Source: Phascolarctos cinereus
Lineage: Eukaryota; Chordata; Mammalia; Diprotodontia; Phascolarctidae
Assembly (NCBI RefSeq): GCF_002099425.1
Contig: NW_018344105.1
Coordinates: 2,668,501 to 2,732,500 of the forward strand
Direction of reading: 5' to 3'
Length of the DNA stretch: 64,000 nt
This document shows, one piece after another, positions 20,790 through 30,099 of this stretch (positions are counted from its first letter, which is position 1; every line of letters begins with the position of its first letter). The notes beneath the pieces are model-generated. The model saw nothing but the letters and a program-made list of their open reading frames with translations, was not told where the DNA came from and searched no databases. The translations under genes and the position numbers were made by a program.

Positions 20790-21014
20790 CTGAGGGGCAG
20801 CTAGGAAGACTGGTCCTCCTGAGTTCAAATCTGGCCTCACACACTTACTAGTTATGTGATCCTGGGCAAGTCACTTAACCCAGTTTGCCTCAGTTTACTC
20901 ATCTGTAAAATGAGCCAGAAGAGGAAATTGCAAACCACTCCAGTATCATTGCCAAGAAAACCCCAACTGGGCTCACGAAGAGTCAGACAGGACGAAAAAA
21001 TGACTGAACAATGA
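20790..21014 (+). mobile_element. Long marsupial SINE inside L2
   Basis: Head 'ggggcagctaggaagactgg', middle 'gatcctgggcaagtcactta', 'ctcatctgtaaaatgagcca', tail 'gccaagaaaaccccaactgg' and 'gaagagtcagacaggac'. Flanked by AATCTCAA at 20782-20789 and 21015-21022. It splits the L2 between the endonuclease and RT regions. Confidence 0.85.
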
Positions 21015-21699
21015 AATCTCAATGGAGCCTTCATGGCAGCAAGTCAAGCATTCTCTTTCTCCCTAATTGATTTGCTCTCACACTCTGCACAGTAGTTGTT
21101 CCAAGCCTTCTCATCTCCCTTTAAGCCTACCATGGTACCCCCTCCCCCACTCTCTCAGCAGAGGCCCTCACCTTATACTTCAACAAAATAATTGAGTCTA
21201 TTTGCAAAGAGCTACTCCTTCTTCCCTCCTCTTTATCTCACATCATGCAGATAGCTTCCCCTATTATCTCCTTCTCTCTGGTCTCTGATATAGAAGTGGC
21301 CCTTTGCTTTACCTAGGTTAATCCCTCGTGATCACATCATTTCCTGACTTCTCCAACAGATATCATCCCCATTCTCTTTTATCTTGAATCTCTTCCTAAC
21401 TATTGGATCCTTCTGTTGGGCCTACAAAAATGCCCATGTTTCCCCCTTCCTTAGAAAAAAAACCAAAAGCCCAACAAAGACGACCCTCACTTGATCCTAC
21501 TATCCCTACTAGCTTCAGTCCCATATCTCTCTTCCCCTTCATAACTCAGCTCTTTGAGAAAGCGCTCTCTCTCTCTACTTAATGACTCGATTTCCTCTCC
21601 TTTCACTTAATTCTAAACTCTCTGAAATCTAGCATCTGGACTCATCAGTCTCCCAATTCACCATTGATCTCTTAATTGCCAATTCAAATGGCCTTTTCT

Positions 21700-22009
21700 C
21701 AGTTGTCCTCCTTGAGCTCTCTGCCACCTTTAAGAATGTTGATTATCTCTTCTCCTCTCTGGGTTTTCCTGACACTGCTCTCTCCTGGTTCTTCTCCTAT
21801 CTGTCCTTTGTGAGTTCTTCATTTGTGACATGCCTTCTAACCATGGATGTCCCTCAAGGTTCTGTCCTGGGACCTCTTCTCTTCTCCTGCTATATTATCT
21901 CACTTAAGGATCTCATTAGCTCCCATGGATTTAATCACTACCTGTGCACAAACGATTTCCAGATCTGTGTATCCAGGCCTAATCTCTCTCCTGACCTCCA
22001 GTCCCACAC
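21700..22009 (+). pseudogene. L2 ORF2 reverse-transcriptase remnant
   Basis: A 95-codon frame (21810-22097) contains DVPQGSVLGPLLFSCY at 21846-21893, the classical non-LTR RT motif (G)VPQGSVLGPLLF. The later NHYLCTNDFQICV stands where L2 has the YADDTQ-type catalytic block. The catalytic aspartates are partly replaced ('TND'), and the frame then reads into a SINE, so it is dead. Confidence 0.85.
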
Positions 22010-22010
22010 T

Positions 22011-22220
22011 GCTGTTCAGTTGTGTCTGACTTTGGAACCTCATATGGGGTTTCCTTGGCAAAGATACTGGAGTAATTTTCATTTGCCAGTGGATTAAGGC
22101 AAACAGAGGTTAAGTGACTTGCCCAGGATCACACAGCTAGTGAGCGTCTGAGGCCGGATTTGAACTCAAGTCTTCCCAACACTGGGCCCAGTGCTCCATC
22201 CACTGAGCCACCCAGCTGCC
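22011..22220 (-). mobile_element. Long marsupial SINE, antisense, inside L2
   Basis: 'gttcagttgtgtctgacttt', 'catatggggtttccttggca', 'aagatactggagtaattttc', 'agaggttaagtgacttgccc', 'cggatttgaactcaagtctt' and 'atccactgagccacccagct'. The L2 resumes immediately after ('ttgccaactacctattgaag'). Confidence 0.85.
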
Positions 22221-22289
22221 TTGTTCAGCTTGCCAACTACCTATTGAAGATCTCAAGTGAAGGTAGCCTCCTTTAATTGGACACTTGCG

Positions 22290-22720
22290 ACTTGAAAACT
22301 GAAGAGACTGAGCCTATTGCTCTCTCTTCTGATTTCTTTCCCATCACTCTTGTCTGCTGTGTCCAGAGGGTGAAGGTCACAGCTCACCCACAGTTTGGGC
22401 GCCAGTTTGGGTGAACTGAGAAAAGAGGAAGGATTCCTTCCCCTGCCCTCCCTCTTTTATTCTGACTCTGAAAAATGGGTCTGAGAGTGTTTGTTTCTGT
22501 TCTGTGCTGTTTGTCTTCCTCGGTTTCAAGTGCCAGAGGCGATCCTCAGGAAACTGGGAATTCAAGCTATGGAGACCTTGAAGCCAGGATTTCAAGCAGG
22601 GTGGTACAGCCAAGTGCACCCATCATGGAAGCCCTGAGAAGCTAGAGTGCCTGGGATTTGAGCTCAAGGGGAATTTGGATTTAGAACTGAGACTTTGCTA
22701 TATAAGAACTGAGCTAAACT
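22290..22720 (-). mobile_element. Possible LTR fragment with Lys-type primer-binding site (fossil)
   Basis: On the minus strand TGGCGCCCAAACTGTGGG (22387-22404) resembles the tRNA-Lys primer-binding site of class II (betaretrovirus-like) endogenous retroviruses. An AATAAA lies about 50 nt upstream of it on that strand, as at the end of an LTR. About 300 nt of otherwise unassigned sequence (22405-22720) would be the LTR. No internal region remains and the second LTR was not found. It looks broken and old, and was inserted into the L2. Family is uncertain. Confidence 0.3.
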
Positions 22721-22734
22721 AGGAATATAATAAC

Positions 22735-23010
22735 AAATAATTATAATAATAATTAATGGAGATAATGGCTAACATTTATATATGTAGAAGGCACCACGCT
22801 TAGTACTTTATAATGATTAATTCATTTGATCCTCACAACAACCCAGGGCGGTAGGTGCTATTACTATTCCCGTTTTATAGATGAGGAAACTGGGGCAGAC
22901 AGAAACGAAGTAACTTATCCCCCACAGCTAGTAAATATCTGAAGTTAGATTTGAACTTGGGACTTCCTGACTCCAGGCCCAGCACTCTATCCACTGTACC
23001 ACCTAATCTT
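22735..23010 (-). mobile_element. MIR, antisense, full length
   Basis: 'tgatcctcacaacaacccag', 'tagatgaggaaactggggca', 'ccacagctagtaaatatctg', 'gatttgaacttgggacttcc' and 'ctctatccactgtaccacct'. It is part of the block interrupting the L2. Confidence 0.85.
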
Positions 23011-24035
23011 CCCCAGAGATTGAGGTGGTGTAAGGGAGTGGTGATGGAGGATTATACCTCACCAAATGTTGGGAAGGTAAGCTGTTCGCACAATTTGAAT
23101 TAAATATTTCTTTACCAAAGCTAAATAAAAAATAAAATCTCAAAGTAGATGCCCATAGATATCTCCAAGTCAACATGTACAAAACAGAAGGGGAGACGAT
23201 TCCCTCCCTTCTCCCCAAGACTTTCCCTTCTTCCCAATTTCCTTATTACTGTTGAGGGGATCACCATCCTCCCATTCACCAGGGCTCGCATGCCATCCTC
23301 AACTACTCTGGTCACTTACTCACATCTACAATCCTTTGCCAAGTTTCTTTATTTCTATCTCCACAACATAACTTATCTAAGGTCCCCTTCTCTCCCTTCA
23401 CATAGAAACAATTCTAGTTCTCACTCTCATCACTTGTCATCTCAACTATCACAGTAGCCTTCTAATGGGTCTCCTTGCCTCTCTTTCCTCACTCCAATCC
23501 AACTGCCAAAGTGATTTTTCTAAAGGCCTGATCCAACCATGTCGTCCCCTTCCCCTATTCAGTGAGCTCCACTGGGTCCCTATTACCTCCAGGGTCATAG
23601 GTTAAACTCCTCTGTTTGCCATTTAAAGTTCTTCATAACCTGGCCTTCCACGCACTCTATCGTGCAGTGATGCCAGCCTATTTGCTTTTCCTCACGTACA
23701 ACATTGGAACTCCCATCTCTGTATTTTGACACTAGCTATCCCCCATTCCTCGAATGCTCTGCCTCTCACCTCTGTTTTTTAGATTCCCTGGCTTCCTTCA
23801 AGACTCAGCTCAAACTTTCCACCCCACCCCCACCTCTGACATAGTCCCCACCCCCACTCCTCCACGGTGTCTTCAGCATCAAGATTACCTTCCATTAGGA
23901 CTATAATATCTCGAGTGGACATGTTTACATGTCGTCTCCTACATTAGAGCATAAGCTTCTGGAGGACAGGGGCTGTTTTTGCCTTTCTCTTTATCTCCAA
24001 AACTTAGCACAGAGCCTGACACATAGTAAGTGCTT

Positions 24036-24299
24036 GTTGCTAACTCACTGAAAATAGAAAGCTCCCAAATGGCATTCTTCCTCCTTTGCACAGTGCCTGG
24101 CCCCTAGCAAGCACTGTATAAATGCTTATTCTCTTTCCTTCCCCTTCCCACAGTGGCTGCTCTGGAGGTATGCTCTTCCCCAGTGATGGTCTCCTCAGTA
24201 TTGGGGTCCTTAGGGTCTTTGCTCACAGAGCCAATGTTTAAACAAAGGTGATTCAATGGTGTCTTTTGAACCGCCCACACCAGGTTCATTTTGTGGGGC
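24036..24299. other. Interval with a short SINE tail
   Basis: 24085-24135 reads 'cagtgcctggcccctagcaa' and 'tataaatgcttattctc', the tail of the MIR-related SINE. The remainder is unassigned. Confidence 0.5.
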
Positions 24300-24680
24300 T
24301 TGGTCCAGGCACCAGAACCATTGGCAACAGCTCTGGTTTAAAGTCAGAAAGCCTGGGTTTGAAAGCTAGCTGTGTGATCTTTTCTAGGTCACTTCAGTCC
24401 TGTGGGACTCAGTTTCCTCTCCTGTAAAATCAAGGGTCCCAAGATCCTGTGAACTCACTCATAATAACATGGCTAGGAAATGACAGAGCTAAGGCTTGGA
24501 TCCAGATCTTCAGAGGATCTGCACTCAAATCCTTCCTCGGCCATTTACCATCCACATGGCCTTGAGCAAGTTCCTTCCCCTTTCTGGGCCTTAGTTTCCT
24601 CATCTGTAAAATGGAGGTGTTGGACTCAGGGGGCACAGGCTCTGGGGTCACTTCCAGCTCTAGCTCTCTGAGCCTTGGCT
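24300..24680 (+). mobile_element. Two sense MIR copies
   Basis: 24340-24450: 'gtcagaaagcctgggtttga' and 'gtgggactcagtttcctctc'. 24510-24680: 'gatctgcactcaaatccttc', 'ccttgagcaagttccttccc', 'ctgggccttagtttcctcat' and 'gtcacttccagctctagctc'. Confidence 0.8.
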
Positions 24681-25449
24681 CTGAGGCCAGAGCTTTTTCC
24701 TCCCTATGGCACTGATTGTAGCTCTTTGTTGTTTTCCACATTCATTTTCAAAAGTGAATGCCCATCTCCAGGGCCTGGTTGCTACCCCTGAGTCATCCCC
24801 ACTGCATTTCATTCTCCCTGCAGTGCTGTAGCAGTAAACAGGAGTTCTGACTCCCTTTGGGAATGACGCAGGCAAGGCTCTGTGAGCACAGCCAGCCCTT
24901 CCAGGCAGAGGCAGCAAAAGGGCCCCTTGGAAACAGAAAGGGACCTTGGGGAAGCCTGAGTAGCACACACCCACCAAGGCCTATACTCTAGCAAAAGATG
25001 GCATGTGTGTCCATACCGGTTATTGGTCAGGCTGGCCCGAGGACATAGCATATCTGGGCACCTGCACCAGGCACTGGACTACCAGGGGCTAGATAGAAAG
25101 GTGAGGATGCAGCCAATAGGAGAGAGGCAGGGTCCTCCTCTAACTGGTGCTCCAATAAACCTGAAGCTCATCTCAGTCCTTATATCCCCCACTATCCACA
25201 AGGTGAAGTGGGTGAGGAGGCAGCTCTGCCTTTCCCCTTCTCTATACCCTACTCAGCCTGCCCACACGTGTATTCTTTCCCCCTGGAAGGTTGTCTCTGC
25301 TGATCATTTAAATCCAATTTCACAGAGGAAATATGTTTGGAGATGGGGCACCAGGGGCCCATATCCTTCTCCAGATTCTGAGTGCCTTTAGTGCCCAAGC
25401 ACAAACCTACCTCCTGCCTACCAGCTGTCAGATGTTTCTTTGAAATTAT
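24681..25449. other. Gene-free stretch, unique-looking
   Basis: GC-moderate and free of recognised repeats. The 128-codon plus frame (25005-25391) and the 105- and 80-codon minus frames (24660-24977, 24809-25051) show no domain, signal peptide or exon boundaries. Possibly old unique sequence. Confidence 0.4.
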
Positions 25450-25590
25450 AGGATTTAGAACTTGAAAAGGCCTTAGAGAGTTTCCCGTCCAATGAACTCA
25501 GTTTACAAAGGATGACAATGAGTAAAGAAAATGAAGCCAAATCTGAACCCAGGCCTGCTGACCAAATCCAGGGCTCTTTCCTTATGGTAT
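25450..25590 (-). mobile_element. MIR, antisense, degraded
   Basis: 'ggatttagaacttgaaaagg', 'ccttagagagtttcccgtcc', 'aaatctgaacccaggcctgc' and 'atccagggctctttcct'. Confidence 0.65.
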
Positions 25591-26235
25591 TGTTATTATT
25601 TTAGTATTTGACAGAATCTGCACTATTCCTCAGCTGTTGTCTACCACCTCTCTACTGAAAGGAGGGAAGCAGAGGCCCTAACTGGTTCTCTGAAGCCTAG
25701 ATTGCTTGGTGCATTAAATCAGACTTCTGATGACTTTCAGTGTGGTTTTCATTCACATCACTGTGGCCACTGACATATCATTTCCTTGGGTCTCCTTTCT
25801 TCCCATGTTTCTGTGAATTCCATTGATGATAACTGGGTCTTTTCCCACTCTACTCCACTGCCTTGAAGATCTAAAGGAATGACCCAGCTTTCTAATCCCG
25901 GTTGTCTGCAGACCCTCTTTGGTGATTTAAGTGACCAGGGGCCTGAGTAGTCAATAACTATTTTGGTAAATTACTGGATGATATACTAGTGAATGAGTAA
26001 GCGAGCAGGTCAAAGGTTCCTCCAATGGCACCAGAGTGTAACTGGAGTTCTCGGAGGCTCTGATTTACCATGATCTTTGGGTGTCGACGTTACTTTTTAT
26101 TAATGGAAGTCAAATGAATCTGGTATTTAATGAATTCAAACAACTATCCTAAACCTGTCCCTGTTACTAGCAAGAGACGATATAGTTTGGGCCATAAATT
26201 AAAGCAATTAGCATCTGATAATTGCTGGATGTGAG
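25591..26235. other. Repeat-poor stretch, CNE candidate at about 25925-26235
   Basis: No repeats are recognised. The right half is AT-rich with words such as GGTAAATTACTGG, 'tttttattaatggaag', 'ggtatttaatgaattc' and 'taaagcaattagcatc', typical of enhancer-like CNEs. No coding frame. Confidence 0.35.
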
Positions 26236-26239
26236 ACCA

Positions 26240-26360
26240 TAGTAAACAACTCACTTTATTTCTCAGAGCCCCACTTTCCTCATCTGGAAAATGGCAATAA
26301 TGATATCTTTAACCCCACCTCACAGGATTGTTGTAGGGAAAGTAGTTCATGAATTATACA
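26240..26360 (+). mobile_element. MIR
   Basis: 'gatgtgagaccatagtaaac', 'agagccccactttcctcatc' and 'cctcacaggattgttgtagg'. Confidence 0.65.
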
Positions 26361-26379
26361 TGTGAAGAGGCATAGAAAA

Positions 26380-26600
26380 CACTAATGAGGCAGCAAGACC
26401 TCATGGATAGAGAAACCAGGAAGCCTGGGTTCAAGTCTTACCTCGGATGACGACACAGCCTCTGGTTGTGTGACCCTGGCCAAGTCATTTAAACTCTCAG
26501 CATCCCAGGCAATTCTGAGACTATGAGTTGAAGAATAGTTGCTAATCTTCATTAGTGGAGACAGTTTTCATACTCAAAGTTCCTTATATTGATGAAACTA
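26380..26600 (+). mobile_element. CORE-SINE of MAR type
   Basis: 'gaggcagcaagacctcatgg', 'agcctgggttcaagtcttac' and 'gtgtgaccctggccaagtca', then the 3' part 'attctgagactatgagttga', 'tcattagtggagacagtttt' and 'ttgatgaaactataag'. The same 3' structure recurs at 34005-34215 and, reversed, at 53150-53395. Confidence 0.7.
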
Positions 26601-26699
26601 TAAGTCTAAATGAAAAAAATATATGTGCATATGTATATATGCATGTATACATATACAAATATGAATTAATATTATTAATTATAGGAAAACATTGCTATA
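26601..26699. repeat. AT-rich low-complexity (ATAT/TGCATA) segment
   Basis: Runs of 'atatatgtgcatatgtatat' followed by 'gcatgtatacatatacaaat'. AT-rich simple sequence following a SINE end. Confidence 0.8.
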
Positions 26700-26714
26700 T
26701 CATTACTAATAAAA

Positions 26715-26831
26715 TAATCATCGTGGCATAGTGGGCAGAATGTTAGAGTTTGAATCACAGGCTCTAGGTTCAAATGACCATTCTGCTACTCACTCTGCAA
26801 GTGACCTTGCCCTCTCTGGGAATAGATGGGC
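26715..26831 (+). mobile_element. MIR/SINE body leading into the minisatellite
   Basis: 'tcgtggcatagtgggcagaa', 'ttagagtttgaatcacaggc', 'tctaggttcaaatgaccatt' and 'aagtgaccttgccctctctg' are SINE sequence. Where the tail 'ggcctctgagatc...' would follow, the 17-bp array begins. Confidence 0.7.
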
Positions 26832-27136
26832 CTCTGAGATCTCTGCTGCTCTGAGATCTCTGCTACTCTGAGATCTCTGCTGCTCTGAGATCTCTGCTGC
26901 TCTGAGATCTCTGCTACTCTGAGATCTCTGCTGCTCTGAGAGCTCTGCTGCTCTGAGATCTCTGCTACTCTGAGATCTCTGCTGCTCTGAGAGCTCTGCT
27001 GCTCTGAGATCTCTGCTGCTCTGAGAGCTCTGCTGCTCTGAGATCTCTGCTACTCTGAGAGCTCTGCTGCTCTGAGATCTCTGCTGCTCTGAGATCTCTG
27101 CTGCTCTAAGATCTCTGCTACTCTGAGAGCTCTGCT
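26832..27136. repeat. 17-bp minisatellite, about 18 units
   Basis: Eighteen head-to-tail units of CTCTGAGATCTCTGCTG (last unit partial), with unit starts every 17 nt from 26832 to 27121. Only two positions vary commonly: GATCT or GAGCT, and a final G or A; one unit has CTCTAAG. No indels occur inside the array. The minus strand stays open in all frames, giving a 17-residue-periodic Q/S/E/R/A-rich frame (26790-27215). Confidence 0.98.
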
Positions 27137-27720
27137 CTGGGGAGCTAAGCCACAGATCTTGGTTGGGACACTTTGGGTGCCTCCTGCTACCTACATCACC
27201 GCTTCTCGGGGTCACTCCAAGTTCTAGGCTGGTGCCTCATGGTGTGACGGTCTCCACCTACTCCTAAAGACTCATTGTGTAGATCACACCAGATTAGGTG
27301 CTGGGGAAAATCCAAAGTCCTCTGGAGTTGGCACGACCTAGCTGAGGGATAAAATATCAGCACAGATAACTACAATACACAACGACCCATGATAGCCATT
27401 CCAGAGAGCTGTTGGGGGAGTTGGGGGACAGAGGTAGGGAGAGTCCTCCTGAAGGCATGACATTTCAGTTGGGCTTTAAAGGGGGGAGGAATCGAGCAGA
27501 TGAAGAGGGAGAGCATTCCAAACATGGGGAACAGCCTAGGCAAAGGCACAGAGATGTAAAGACATGGGGTATGGTTTGTAGGGCGGGGGTCGAGGGTTGG
27601 GGCAGAAAGTTATTCATTTGGCTGAAACACAAGCTACTCAGAGGTGAATAGCAGGAGGTCATACTGGAAAGTTACAATGGTGGGAAATTCACAAGGCCTT
27701 GAATGTCCGGTGAAGGAGTT
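27137..27720 (-). mobile_element. L2-related antisense element
   Basis: 'gagttggcacgacctagctg' and 'acagataactacaata', then 'gagagtcctcctgaaggcat', 'gacatttcagttgggcttta', 'gagagcattccaaacatggg' and 'gaacagcctaggcaaaggca'. This is the longer antisense L2-associated repeat seen also at 14000-14290 and 15430-15600. Confidence 0.5.
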
Positions 27721-28274
27721 GGAAGCTGACCGACAAGGTTTTATCTTCCTAAGTTGATCTTTAGAGAATCTTCCCATTATTCAGGGAAGAGCTCCGGAGC
27801 TTTGCTAACTGAGAACAGATGCCCATTCAGGTTTCATCCTGAGCCCAAAGAGCCTCAGATTCCAGTGAGTCAAAGCCACAAACCAGCTCTGTCATTCAAA
27901 ACTTCCAACATAAGGGAGCTGTAAGCCACAAGCCTAGGGACCAGAACCGCTTGCAGGAAGATGCACATGCCCATTGGGCTCTCTCACTCAAAAAAGGAAT
28001 TCCAGCCAGGCTTTAGAACAGGTTTTATTTCTTCCTGGACTGCCAGAGAGGAGAAACTTTGCAAAGCAAGGCCACCCTCTGGATGAGAGCCTGGAGAGAG
28101 AGCAGGCCCCAAACAGGCAAAGAGTGTTGGCACTGGGGGCTGGAGGCCTGAACTTTACCTTCTTTCTCTCTAAGAGACAAGTGGTAATATTTGGGGAACC
28201 CTTGCCCTTGTTCCAGGGGCTCTCACATGACTTGAAGAGACACTGTGGTGGCTGTGGTGTTGGCTTAACCTCGG
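27721..28274. other. Gene-free stretch, unique-looking
   Basis: The 101-codon plus frame (27974-28279) has no domain and ends in a MIR. No repeat recognised in 27730-28270. Confidence 0.35.
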
Positions 28275-28440
28275 TTTGAGTCCTACCACAGATGCTTACT
28301 AGCTGAGTGAACCTGGGAAAAACTCACCTTTTTGATCCTCAGTTTCCTCGTCTGGAGAATGGGAGAGAATAAGCGGGTCCTTGGAAGACAGAATGAGATA
28401 ATGAACATATGGCGCTTTATAGACCTGAAAGTACTATTGT
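28275..28440 (+). mobile_element. MIR
   Basis: 'ggtttgagtcctaccacaga', 'ctagctgagtgaacctggga', 'gatcctcagtttcctcgtct' and 'ggagaatgggagagaataag'. Confidence 0.7.
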
Positions 28441-29329
28441 CAGCTATTATTCTTACTGGAGCGGTTGGATCCATCTGGGGGTACTCCTACCCCTCTTACT
28501 TCCACCCCCCTCAGGGCTCACTGCCTCACCCAGTGGCATGGTCAAGGTTCCCTCCCCGCCCTGACGCAGCATCAGAGTAAGATTGCAGTGGTGTGCTATG
28601 GAAATATGAGTTAGTATGATCATACTAGGGCCCCAGGGGGAGCACGGAGACGCCTCCCCTTCCAGTCTCTCCCTGCCTCCTGGCTTCCCATGCATCATTA
28701 GACAGGGTCAGCTAGAAATTGGCTACAGGGATGCTGACCCTGTTAACCTTGTTATGTCATTAAAAAAGGGCAACTTTCAGCTAGAAGATGGTGGGTACTG
28801 CCCCCCCCCATTTGTCTATTACTCAGAAGCCTTGGGCTTCCTGGAATTTCTCTTAAGACTTCTAAATCTCTTAGCAATAATTTTCAAACCCCACAATCTG
28901 TTTCCCAGACACAGCCTGCACCTTTTGCTTCAACCAGGCAGCTCACAAATGTGTGCTATTGGGCACCAGGGAAATCAGGGGAGAGAGGGCAGCCGGGGCA
29001 GAGCCAAGCCAGCTTCACTCTGGGAAACACAACTCAAAGCATCCTTTGGACAGTGGGTCAGGTCTGCCATTGCTGTGTGAAGTACGGCCCATTGCAGTCA
29101 GCCCTGGAGAAAGGTGGGTGGGGGAAGTGGTGGGGGGGATAAGGGTGGTTCTAGAATTCAGTCCCCATTGTTGGGCTGCCAATCAGGACACAAGCAACTC
29201 ATCAGATGAAGATTTTACCCCCAGACTGGCTTTGAATTAAGGAAAGAGCCAATCATGGATGAAATGATACACTGGGCTTTGCTAACAAGATCAGTGGAAG
29301 TCAATTCGATTTCTCTCCCCTCCCAATTG
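28441..29329. other. Gene-free stretch with a short inverted repeat
   Basis: Unique-looking. Contains a perfect 11-bp inverted repeat (ACAGGGTCAGC at 28702-28712 and GCTGACCCTGT at 28733-28743, 20-nt spacer) and a C9 run (28801-28809). The 154-codon plus frame (28616-29080) crosses it without a domain. Confidence 0.4.
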
Positions 29330-29466
29330 CCTCACTTGCCCTCTCTTTCTCCCTCTCTTTCATTTTTCCCTGACCACTTCTTCTTCCATCTACTTCTTCA
29401 TCTTTTCCCCTCTCTTTCACCTCTTTCCCTCTCCTCTCCTTTCCCCCCTCTCCTATCTCTTTTTTA
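29330..29466. repeat. Polypyrimidine tract, left part
   Basis: Nearly pure C/T on the plus strand from 29330 to 29466 with CTCT, TTCC and CCCTCTC motifs. It is separated from the next tract by a MIR. Confidence 0.9.
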
Positions 29467-29469
29467 TAG

Positions 29470-29655
29470 GGTCCCAGACTTAGAGCTAGAAACAACCCCT
29501 TAGAGGTCATCTACCCCATCTCCCTCATTGGGTAGAGAAGAAACTGAGGCCTAGAGGAAATGGCTTGCCTAAGGTCATATAGACACTAAGAGCCAAAGGT
29601 AGGATTGAGACCCAGGTCCCTTGACTCCAGATCCTGTGCTCATTCCAATACACCG
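29470..29655 (-). mobile_element. MIR, antisense
   Basis: 'gggtcccagacttagagcta', 'ccccttagaggtcatctacc', 'agaagaaactgaggcctaga', 'tgcctaaggtcatatagaca' and 'tccaatacaccgcattgcct'. It sits between two CT tracts. Confidence 0.85.
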
Positions 29656-29659
29656 CATT

Positions 29660-29935
29660 GCCTGCACCCTTTCCCTCTCTCTCTCTCTCAGTCCTCTCTC
29701 TCTTTTCTCCTTCCATCTCTTTTTTCCCTTTGCCTCATCTATTACATTTTTGCTCTCGCAGTCTCCTCTCTCTTCCTCTGCTCTCCTCTTCCTTCTCCTC
29801 CCTCCTTTCTTTTCCTTTCCTCTCTCCTTCTTCCCCTCCTCCATCCCTCTTCACCTCCGTTGTCTCTCCCTCCTGTCTCTGCCCCAGCCTCCCTCCTCCT
29901 TCCTTCCTTCCTCTCTCCTCTCCCCCCCATGACTC
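29660..29935. repeat. Polypyrimidine tract, right part
   Basis: About 275 nt of C/T-rich sequence. The large overlapping frames on both strands (up to 151 codons, S/L/P- or E/R/K/G-rich) are low-complexity translations. Confidence 0.92.
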
Positions 29936-30099
29936 CCCCTCTGGCTTGGGAGGCAGAATATGTACAGTCTGGCCCACACGTTCCCCCTGACTACCAGGGT
30001 GACTGTTCCCAAGCACATCAGTTCGATGTAGTGCTAGGGCCAAGCAGATCTGACCCCTAGATACCTCCCAGGGATGAAAAGGCTGTGCCAGTCCATTGG

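Larger units (their letters stand above)
19760..24035 (+). mobile_element. Long L2 LINE with endonuclease and RT remnants, nested insertions
   Basis: About 4.3 kb of co-linear L2. Endonuclease region at 20300-20525 and reverse-transcriptase region near 21700-22010. C-terminal/3' UTR part at 23148-23830 ('aagtcaacatgtacaaaaca', 'gatccaaccatgtcgtcccc', 'aagactcagctcaaactttc') and 3' terminus at 23940-24035 ('ttctggaggacaggggctgt', 'acacatagtaagtgcttgtt'). It is interrupted by SINEs (20790-21014, 22011-22220) and by an inserted block at about 22256-23148. Both coding domains carry stops and frame changes, so it is not functional. Confidence 0.8.

Noticed and set aside
21810-22097. VPQGSVLGPLLF frame as a host reverse-transcriptase-like gene
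   Set aside because: It is the RT of the surrounding L2, with altered catalytic positions, and it runs into a SINE.
23060-23148. Second LTR-like boundary suggested by TGTTGGGA near 23066
   Set aside because: Too short and generic, and inconsistent with the orientation of the primer-binding-site-like sequence at 22387-22404.
26832-27136. CRISPR-like array
   Set aside because: The 17-bp units are directly adjacent with no spacers, in a mammalian genome; it is a minisatellite.
28616-29080. 154-codon frame with five Gly-X-Y triplets (GHQGNQGREGSRGRA), suggesting a collagen fragment
   Set aside because: Only five triplets, no flanking splice signals in phase, and the rest of the frame is not collagen-like.
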